From: UBA1368 sp964563125
Lineage (GTDB): Bacteria > Bacillota > Syntrophomonadia > Syntrophomonadales > Syntrophomonadaceae
DNA length: 11,217 bases
Direction: 5' to 3'
Assembly (NCBI GenBank): GCA_964563125.1
Contig: CAZLVY010000060.1
Location: forward strand, 1 to 11,217
Shown here one piece after another: positions 6,168 through 11,217 of the stretch (position 1 is the stretch's first letter; each line of letters begins with the position of its first letter). The notes under the pieces were generated by a model. That model did no database searches and was not told the DNA's origin. It saw only the letters and a list, made by a program, of their open reading frames with translations. A program made the position numbers and the translations under genes.

Positions 6168-6611
6168 ATGAAAATAATTTTTTTAGGACTAACTGGGATA
6201 CATCAAACTCTAATAGCCGCCTATTATTATTTAGGTTATGAACCTGAAAACGATTTTATAAATATTTCCGGATTTGCAGATTTAGATCAGGAAATTAGCG
6301 GTTATCCGATTTATGTAGGGAATGATCAATTTAAAAACATGGTATATGCTTTAGGTTGCGAAACCGATATTCTAATGGTAAAAAAAACTATTAAAGAACT
6401 GGCTGATATATTAGGTAGTGAACGTGATCAGATAATAGTACTGCCGATTTCTATTCCAGGTGAAAAGTTACTTATGATGCTTACCAAAATAGCAATATTA
6501 ACCGGCGCGGGTAATTGGTACTCCTTTTTATGCAGGTTTATTATCAAAAGGAATCTCTCGCATATTTTTACACAGGCAAAAATACATACTAGCGCTGCCA
6601 GTAAAAATTAG
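6168..6611 (+). CDS. DUF3189-like protein, second, diverged copy
   Basis: The 147-residue product aligns with the preceding gene without gaps at the N-terminus: GIHQTLIAAYYYLG here against GSHSSVTAAAIHLG there. H12 is kept, but H6-C7 have become L6-G7, S13-S14 have become Q-T, and H21 has become Tyr. The middle motif is shorter (YPIYVGND, then MVYALG) and the C-terminus is unrelated in detail. It probably arose by tandem duplication and has lost the putative site residues, so it may be a regulatory or structural partner of the first copy. Its ribosome binding site is weak (AAGG 6154-6157, 10 bases from ATG). It is the last gene of the operon; a terminator follows 14 bases after the stop. Confidence 0.65.
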   Translation: MKIIFLGLTGIHQTLIAAYYYLGYEPENDFINISGFADLDQEISGYPIYVGNDQFKNMVYALGCETDILMVKKTIKELADILGSERDQIIVLPISIPGEKLLMMLTKIAILTGAGNWYSFLCRFIIKRNLSHIFTQAKIHTSAASKN

Positions 6612-6625
6612 AATAAATCATTAAT

Positions 6626-6655
6626 AACGGTATGCATTTAGCTGCCGTTTTTTTT
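6626..6655 (+). terminator. intrinsic terminator ending the sporulation operon
   Basis: AACGGTA (6626-6632) pairs with TGCCGTT (6643-6649), one G-T pair, around a 10-base loop and is followed by T8 (6648-6655). It separates the DUF3189 genes from the DUF512-der operon. Confidence 0.75.
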
Positions 6656-6659
6656 AATC

Positions 6660-6688
6660 TTGCGCCTTTTATACATTTGATAGATAAT
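6660..6688 (+). promoter_or_regulatory. candidate vegetative (sigma-A) promoter for the DUF512-der-plsY-gpsA operon
   Basis: GATAAT (6683-6688) matches the -10 consensus at five of six positions and lies 17 bases after TTGCGC (6660-6665), which keeps only the TTG of the -35. It lies just past a terminator and about 33 bases before the DUF512 start, where a housekeeping promoter is needed. Confidence 0.45.
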
Positions 6689-6721
6689 GTTTACGAGCTT
6701 AGCCTGAATATGGAGGTTGTA

Positions 6722-8023
6722 ATGGTAGCAATTGAGAAAGTTATTGAAGAGAGTATAGCCCAACAAGTTGGTATAACTGCAGGTGATATTTTGCTTTCTA
6801 TCAATGGACAAATTGTAAACGATATGCTTGATTATCAATTCTATACCAGTGACAGTCAAATCATGTTATCCATAGAAAAACCTGATGGAGATAATTGGGA
6901 TATAGAAATAGAAAAAGACTTTGATGAAGATTTGGGCCTTATTTTTGATGGGGTTATTTTTGATAAGATGAAAAGATGTAAAAACAAGTGCCTTTTTTGC
7001 TTCATAGACCAACTGCCTGCTAAAATGCGCACAACTTTGTACGACAAAGATGACGATTACCGCTATTCGTTTTTATATGGCAATTTTATTACTCTGACTA
7101 ACCTGAGTGAAAGTGATTGGAGTAAAATTATAACCATGCACCTTAGTCCCTTATATATATCTGTTCATTGCATGGATCCTGCCATAAGGGTTCAGATGCT
7201 GAATAATCCAGAAGCTGCCGGGATAAAAAAACAACTTGAACGATTAAAAGACGCAGATATTATGATACACACTCAGATTGTTTTATGCCCGGGTATTAAT
7301 GACGGTGCAGTTTTAAAAGATACTATTGATCAACTTGCCAAGTTACATCCATCAGTGCAATCGATTGGCATTGTTCCGGTAGGTCTTACGGGTCACCGTG
7401 ATAATTTGCCGGCTTTACGCGTATTCACCTCCTCAGAAGCAAAAGAGGTTATTAACTTAATCAATATGTATCAAGCCCGGTTTAGAGAAAGCCTTGGATA
7501 TGGTTTAGTTTATTTAGCTGATGAATTTTATATTGAAGTTGACATGCCTGTTCCTGATGATGAATACTATGATGACTACAGTCAGATTGAAAACGGAATA
7601 GGCCTCACCAGAATTTTTATTGATCAATTTGATTTATTAGAACCGGAATTACCGCAAGAAGTTGAGCCTCATATAGTTTACCTGCTTACAGGATTTTCTG
7701 CCTTACCTGTCATGAACTATATTATCAGCCGATTAAATGGAATAAAAGGATTGAGAGTGGTGGTACTGCCAGTTGAAAACCATTTATTTGGCGGCAATGT
7801 TTCTGTTACAGGTTTATTAACCGGCAGCGATATAATTAATTATTTAGGCATAAAATATAAAGGTGAAAATGTAATAATCCCGGATATAGTTTTAAAAGAC
7901 GGTTATGATGTTTTATTAGACGATGTGAGCATCGAAGAAATCAGCAGACAAACGGGTGCTGTTATTCAGATAGTTGATGGCAGTGCTCAAGAATTAGTGA
8001 ATGCAATACTGAAAGGAGCCTAA
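6722..8023 (+). CDS. PDZ/radical SAM/DUF512 protein, putative iron-sulfur oxidoreductase
   Basis: A 433-residue protein with three parts: an N-terminal PDZ-like domain (about 1-65, with SIAQQVGITAGDILLSINGQ and LDYQF), a radical SAM-type cluster motif CxxxCxxC (C86, C90, C93 in RCKNKCLFCFIDQLP) followed by a TIM-barrel-like region (YGNFITLTNL from about 119, later TQIVLCPGIND), and the C-terminal DUF512 domain (PVPDDEYYDDYSQIENG onward). This is the DUF512 family that often neighbours der in Clostridia; a related cyanobacterial family is described as an FeS oxidoreductase. Substrate and reaction are unknown. Start choice: ATG 6722 has GGAGG (6712-6716) 5 bases upstream and gives the family's usual N-terminus; the in-frame ATG at 6632 lies inside the terminator hairpin. 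It ends 1 base before der, indicating cotranscription. Being soluble and cluster-containing, it is probably cytosolic. Confidence 0.87.
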   Translation: MVAIEKVIEESIAQQVGITAGDILLSINGQIVNDMLDYQFYTSDSQIMLSIEKPDGDNWDIEIEKDFDEDLGLIFDGVIFDKMKRCKNKCLFCFIDQLPAKMRTTLYDKDDDYRYSFLYGNFITLTNLSESDWSKIITMHLSPLYISVHCMDPAIRVQMLNNPEAAGIKKQLERLKDADIMIHTQIVLCPGINDGAVLKDTIDQLAKLHPSVQSIGIVPVGLTGHRDNLPALRVFTSSEAKEVINLINMYQARFRESLGYGLVYLADEFYIEVDMPVPDDEYYDDYSQIENGIGLTRIFIDQFDLLEPELPQEVEPHIVYLLTGFSALPVMNYIISRLNGIKGLRVVVLPVENHLFGGNVSVTGLLTGSDIINYLGIKYKGENVIIPDIVLKDGYDVLLDDVSIEEISRQTGAVIQIVDGSAQELVNAILKGA

Positions 8024-8024
8024 A

Positions 8025-9347
8025 ATGGCAAAACCGATAGTGGCTATTGTTGGCAGGCCAAATGTAGGGAAATCAACGCTTTTTAACCGCCTGGTAGGAG
8101 CGCGTAAAGCAATAGTAGCTGATATTTCTGGGGTTACCAGAGATAGACTTTATGACACCACAGATTGGATTGGGCGGGAATTTATAGTTATTGATACAGG
8201 CGGAATTCGTTTTGACGAAGGAGATATATTTACCCGTGAAGTAAAATGGCAGGCTGAACTGGCAATTGAAGAAGCAGATGTATTGCTTTTTGTGGTTAAT
8301 GCCCAAGATGGTATAACCCATGAAGACCAGCAGGTAGCTGAATTGCTGCGCAGGTCCACTAAACCAGTGATCATTGCCGCCAATAAAGTTGAGAACTTTG
8401 ACAGGCAGTTCGAATATTATGAGTTTTACCAACTTGGACTGGGGGACCCGATCCCTATCTCCGCTATGCATGGACTAAACACTAATGATTTGTTGGACGC
8501 GGTTGTAGAAAAATTTGGTCCACTTGAAGACTACCGTGAAGATCCTGATGCTATTAAAATTGCTATAGTAGGCAGACCTAATGTAGGTAAATCTTCATTA
8601 GTTAATTCACTGCTGGGAGAGACCAGAGTAATTGTCAGCGATGTGGCAGGCACAACTCGGGATTCTATTGATTCAATTTTTCAATATCACGAAAACAAGT
8701 ATGTGCTAATAGATACTGCCGGAGTTAGAAAAAAATCACGGGTGAAAGAACCAACCGAAAAATATAGTATTATTAGAACCTTGAAAAGTGTTGAACGGGC
8801 TGATGTAGCTTTAATTCTAATTGATGCAACTATTGGTGTTACTGAACAGGATCAGCGTATTGCCGGCTATGTACATGAACAATTTAAGCCAAATATCATT
8901 GTGGTTAATAAATGGGACCTTATTGAAAAAGATGGCCGCACTATGAATGAATTTGACGAAGACATAAGACGGGAATTAAAATTTTTAGCCTATTCACCGA
9001 TAATGTATATTTCAGCTTTAACTAAAAGGCGTATTTTCAAGGTAATAGAGTTAGTTGATTTTGTTGCTGAACAAAATAACCGCAGGATCTCTACCTCAGA
9101 ACTTAATCAAGTCTTAAATGATGCTATGTTGATAAACCCCTTACCAGGTGGTGGCAACAAAAAAATAAAAATAATGTATTCAACTCAAGTAGCGACATCT
9201 CCTCCAACTTTTGTTCTGTTTGCCAATCATCCTGATGAAGTGCATTTTTCTTACCTGCGCTATTTGGAAAATGTTATGCGCAAAAACTTTGGCTTTGAAG
9301 GTACTCCCATCAGATTAATTTTGCGACAAAAAACTTCCATTGAATAA
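8025..9347 (+). CDS. der: ribosome biogenesis GTPase Der (EngA), tandem G domains
   Basis: Der is an essential GTPase with two G domains that acts in late assembly of the 50S subunit. The 440 residues match the family: first P-loop GRPNVGKS (10-17), switch T38, DTGG (57-60), G4 NKVE (120-123) and SA (146-147); second P-loop GRPNVGKS (183-190), TT (210-211), DTAG (230-233), NKWD (295-298) and SA (330-331); then the C-terminal KH-like domain (about 351-440) that contacts rRNA. The first G4 is NKVE where NKVD or NKxD is usual, a mild substitution. AAAGGAG (8012-8018) lies 6 bases before ATG. It starts 1 base after the DUF512 gene and ends with tandem stops (TAATAA) 21 bases before plsY. Confidence 0.98.
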   Translation: MAKPIVAIVGRPNVGKSTLFNRLVGARKAIVADISGVTRDRLYDTTDWIGREFIVIDTGGIRFDEGDIFTREVKWQAELAIEEADVLLFVVNAQDGITHEDQQVAELLRRSTKPVIIAANKVENFDRQFEYYEFYQLGLGDPIPISAMHGLNTNDLLDAVVEKFGPLEDYREDPDAIKIAIVGRPNVGKSSLVNSLLGETRVIVSDVAGTTRDSIDSIFQYHENKYVLIDTAGVRKKSRVKEPTEKYSIIRTLKSVERADVALILIDATIGVTEQDQRIAGYVHEQFKPNIIVVNKWDLIEKDGRTMNEFDEDIRRELKFLAYSPIMYISALTKRRIFKVIELVDFVAEQNNRRISTSELNQVLNDAMLINPLPGGGNKKIKIMYSTQVATSPPTFVLFANHPDEVHFSYLRYLENVMRKNFGFEGTPIRLILRQKTSIE

Positions 9348-9368
9348 TAAAAGTTAGGAGGAGAACTT

Positions 9369-9962
9369 TTGCAGGAAATTTTGCTGGTGATTCTTTGTTA
9401 TCTGATTGGCTCTGTTCCTTTTTCTTATATATTCAGCCGTCTGTTGGGCGGTGTTGATATAAGAAGCAAAGGGAGTGGAAATGTAGGGGCCACCAATGTT
9501 CTGAGAAATCTGGGCGTTAAAGCTGCTATATTAGCTTTTATTGGAGACCTATTTAAAGGGTTTATTACTACTTGGATTGCTTTTACCTGGGGAGGGCCGC
9601 TTTTAGTTTTCTTATGTCCTGCAGCAGCCATGATTGGACATTGCTATCCGATATTTCTCAAATTTAAAGGAGGCAAGGCAGTTGCCACTGCTGGTGGTAT
9701 CGCCTTATATATTAGTCCTTTAATCTTTGTTATTCTAATATTAATTTTTTCGGCCGTAGTCCTTTTCTCTCGTTATGTTTCATTAGGTTCTTTGATCGTA
9801 GCGGTGTTATTACCAATATTAGCCTTGTTCTTTGATCTTAATATTGAAATTATTATACTATTCTTTTTTGCAGCTTCATTAGTTATCTACAAACATAAAG
9901 AAAATATTAACAGACTTAGAAATGGAACTGAATCAAGAATCAGCAGCAAGATTAGCAGGTAA
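9369..9962 (+). CDS. plsY: acyl-phosphate:glycerol-3-phosphate acyltransferase PlsY (TTG start)
   Basis: PlsY is the membrane enzyme that moves the acyl group of acyl-phosphate to position 1 of glycerol-3-phosphate, giving lysophosphatidic acid. The 197-residue product has the family's multi-pass layout and its three motifs: SGNVGATN (36-43), KGGKAVAT (100-107, phosphate loop) and HKENINRLRNGTE (176-188). GDLFKG (59-64) is also typical. The start is TTG 9369, preceded at 7 bases by AGGAGG (9356-9361); no ATG or GTG nearby has such a site, and the MQEILL N-terminus directly precedes the first membrane span. It sits between der and gpsA with gaps of 21 bases on each side. GpsA, encoded next, supplies the substrate, so the two genes form a lipid-synthesis pair. 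Confidence 0.96.
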   Translation: MQEILLVILCYLIGSVPFSYIFSRLLGGVDIRSKGSGNVGATNVLRNLGVKAAILAFIGDLFKGFITTWIAFTWGGPLLVFLCPAAAMIGHCYPIFLKFKGGKAVATAGGIALYISPLIFVILILIFSAVVLFSRYVSLGSLIVAVLLPILALFFDLNIEIIILFFFAASLVIYKHKENINRLRNGTESRISSKISR

Positions 9963-9983
9963 GATAAAAAAGGGGAGTATTTT

Positions 9984-11015
9984 ATGGAAAAAGTTTGCAT
10001 ACTTGGTGCGGGAAGCTGGGGAACTGCTCAGTCAGTATTACTCAGTAAAAATTGTAAGCAGATTTATCTTTGGAGTAAACCTGAAGAAAACCTTGATAAT
10101 TTTATGGCCACCAGAGAGAATAAAAAATATCTTGCGGGAGTTACAATTCCGGATAATGTTACAATAACAGTTGAATTAGAAGAAGCTGTTGAGAATTCGA
10201 GTATTGTTATTTTAGCAGTTCCTTCGCAAGCAATTAGAGAAACACTGGGTAAATTAAAACCCATTTTGCATAAGGAAATGTACATTGTTAATACGGCCAA
10301 AGGGTTAGAGCTAAATACCGGTATGAGAATGAGCCAGATTGCAGAAGATGTGTTGGGAAGCGGGATTAAAAACCGTTATGCTGTTTTATCAGGTCCCAGT
10401 CATGCTGAAGAAGTTGCTTTGGAACTTCCCAGCGCAGTGACTGTTGCAGCTTATAAAAAGGAAACCGCTTTTGACATCCAGGATACATACATGTCACCTA
10501 ATTTTAGAGTCTATACCAACCCTGATGTTGCAGGAGTGGAATTGGGAGGCGCGCTTAAAAATATAGTGGCAATTGCTACCGGCATAGCACAGGGATTAGG
10601 TTATGGTGATAACACACTTGCTGCCATCGTTACGCGGGGGTTAAATGAGATGGTTAAAATGGCAGGAAAAATGGGTGCAGATCCGCGAACCTTATATGGT
10701 CTAAGCGGGTTGGGTGACCTAATAGTAACATGTGGCAGCAGACACTCCAGAAATCGTCAAGCCGGACATTTAATTGGCAGAGGTCGAAGCCCGGAAGCCG
10801 CACTAGAGGAAACCGGAATGGTAGTAGAAGGTTATTATACGGCTAAAGTCGTACATAAACTGGCCAAAAGCATAAATGTAGAAATGCCAATTGTTAAGGC
10901 TTGTTATTATGTTTTATATGAAGGCAGACCACCTAAAGAAGAAGTAGAGCTTCTGATGACCAGGCGAAAAAAACATGAATTGGAAGAAATAGTTGAAAAT
11001 ATACAGGGATGGTAA
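9984..11015 (+). CDS. gpsA: NAD(P)H-dependent glycerol-3-phosphate dehydrogenase
   Basis: GpsA reduces dihydroxyacetone phosphate to sn-glycerol-3-phosphate with NAD(P)H, the entry point to phospholipid synthesis, in the cytosol. The 343 residues show the Rossmann loop GAGSWGTA (8-15), AVPSQ (78-82), NTAKGLE (103-109, conserved K106), LSGPSHAEE (135-143), GALKN (189-193, catalytic-type K192), a G-rich GLSGLGDLIVTC (239-250) with the SRHSRNR substrate/cofactor segment, and VVEGYYTA (280-287). The length is normal. AGGGGAG (9971-9977) lies 6 bases before ATG 9984. It is the last gene of the operon and is followed at once by a strong terminator. Its product feeds PlsY, encoded just upstream. Confidence 0.98.
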   Translation: MEKVCILGAGSWGTAQSVLLSKNCKQIYLWSKPEENLDNFMATRENKKYLAGVTIPDNVTITVELEEAVENSSIVILAVPSQAIRETLGKLKPILHKEMYIVNTAKGLELNTGMRMSQIAEDVLGSGIKNRYAVLSGPSHAEEVALELPSAVTVAAYKKETAFDIQDTYMSPNFRVYTNPDVAGVELGGALKNIVAIATGIAQGLGYGDNTLAAIVTRGLNEMVKMAGKMGADPRTLYGLSGLGDLIVTCGSRHSRNRQAGHLIGRGRSPEAALEETGMVVEGYYTAKVVHKLAKSINVEMPIVKACYYVLYEGRPPKEEVELLMTRRKKHELEEIVENIQGW

Positions 11016-11016
11016 G

Positions 11017-11044
11017 AAAGTGTGGAGACAACCACACTTTTTTT
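11017..11044 (+). terminator. intrinsic terminator of the DUF512-gpsA operon
   Basis: A perfect 9-bp stem AAAGTGTGG (11017-11025) and CCACACTTT (11032-11040) with loop AGACAA, running into a T tract (11038-11044). It begins one base after the gpsA stop codon. Confidence 0.95.
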
Positions 11045-11051
11045 GTTTTCT

Positions 11052-11097
11052 GGTTATATTACCGAAAATTGATAAATATATTTATAGTGTTATAACC
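11052..11097. repeat. inverted repeat enclosing an AT palindrome in the spoIVA leader
   Basis: GGTTATA (11052-11058) and TATAACC (11091-11097) form a 7-bp perfect inverted repeat. Between them lies the perfect 14-bp palindrome ATAAATATATTTAT (11072-11085), whose centre is offset about 4 bases from that of the outer repeat. Chance in AT-rich DNA is possible; a regulator site is an alternative. Confidence 0.4.
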
Positions 11098-11100
11098 TTA

Positions 11101-11128
11101 GAATATTTTTGCTTAAAGGGTATTCATT
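11101..11128 (+). promoter_or_regulatory. sigma-E-like promoter candidate for spoIVA
   Basis: GAATATT (11101-11107) fits the sigma-E -35 pattern KMATATT fully. After 13 bases TATTCATT (11121-11128) matches the -10 pattern CATACAHT at six of eight positions. spoIVA of B. subtilis is sigma-E-controlled, so the location is as expected. Start of transcription would be near 11135, about 45 bases before the gene. Confidence 0.45.
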
Positions 11129-11180
11129 ATTTCGAAGGATTGCCTTTTAAAGTCTAAATCAGAGGGAGGGATAAAGGAAA

Positions 11181-11217
11181 GTGGAAGGAAACAACATCTT
11201 GAGAGATATCGCTGAAA
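11181..11217 (+). CDS. spoIVA: stage IV sporulation protein A (start only, cut by the window end)
   Basis: From GTG 11181 the first 12 codons read MEGNNILRDIAE, which lines up position for position with the N-terminus I recall for SpoIVA (B. subtilis MEKVDIFKDIAE). SpoIVA is the ATPase that polymerises on the outer forespore membrane as the base of the spore coat in the mother cell. GGGAGGG (11164-11170) lies 10 bases upstream. The order der-gpsA-spoIVA is the same as in B. subtilis, which backs the call. The P-loop and all other domains lie beyond the window. Confidence 0.85.
   Translation, partial: MEGNNILRDIAE

Noticed and set aside
6632..6634. ATG 6632 as the DUF512 protein start
   Set aside because: It is inside the terminator hairpin; ATG 6722 has GGAGG and gives the normal family N-terminus.
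8073..8471. Minus-strand open frames opposite der
   Set aside because: They are antisense to an unmistakable Der G domain and have no coding features of their own.
9922..10167. 81-codon + strand frame spanning the plsY-gpsA junction
   Set aside because: It overlaps both conserved genes in another frame and has no ribosome binding site.
1..11217. CRISPR array, tRNA or rRNA genes, transposase, prophage or defence genes
   Set aside because: No spaced direct repeats, no cloverleaf or rRNA sequence and no such coding motif was seen; all gene order is ordinary chromosomal.

Overview
The window looks like chromosomal DNA from an endospore-forming member of the Firmicutes, most likely class Clostridia. 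The evidence is AT-rich coding sequence, strong GGAGG-type ribosome binding sites, every gene on the + strand, and sporulation genes (a SpoIIP-family protein, a YIEGIA protein and the first codons of spoIVA) interleaved with housekeeping genes. The order S1 protein - fni - YIEGIA gene - der - gpsA - spoIVA matches, as far as I recall it, the Bacillus subtilis ypfD-fni-yphB-der-gpsA-spoIVA region. This is therefore a conserved chromosomal neighbourhood and not an island. I see no tRNA, rRNA, CRISPR array, transposase or phage gene.

Layout. (1) 1-946: the 3' part of a ribosomal protein S1-type gene, closed by a strong terminator. (2) 968-2606: mobA (molybdenum cofactor guanylyltransferase) and fni (type II isopentenyl-diphosphate isomerase). 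The real fni start appears to be an ATT codon at 1560, because the conserved RKxxH phosphate-binding motif lies upstream of the first ATG. (3) 2607-2841: a gap with a compact set of nested and abutting hairpins (about 2631-2770) that looks like an uncharacterised structured RNA ending in a terminator, followed by a weak sporulation-type promoter candidate. (4) 2842-6655: a tightly packed six-gene operon, much of it overlapping: a DUF1614-like membrane protein, a SpoIIP-like peptidoglycan hydrolase, a YIEGIA membrane protein, its small partner protein and two DUF3189 paralogues, ended by a terminator. (5) 6660-11044: a second operon with its own candidate promoter: a PDZ/radical SAM/DUF512 protein, der (ribosome-assembly GTPase), plsY and gpsA (the first steps of phospholipid synthesis), ended by a strong terminator. 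(6) 11045-11217: the leader and first 12 codons of spoIVA, with a sigma-E-like promoter.

How it fits together. Translation and ribosome assembly (S1, Der), isoprenoid supply (Fni) and membrane lipid synthesis (GpsA makes glycerol-3-phosphate, PlsY acylates it) flank a sporulation membrane/envelope module (DUF1614, SpoIIP, YIEGIA and its partner, DUF3189 pair, SpoIVA). The least understood parts are the six-gene sporulation operon and the structured RNA in front of it. Several starts given here differ from the longest possible reading frame because a ribosome binding site or family conservation points to a different codon.
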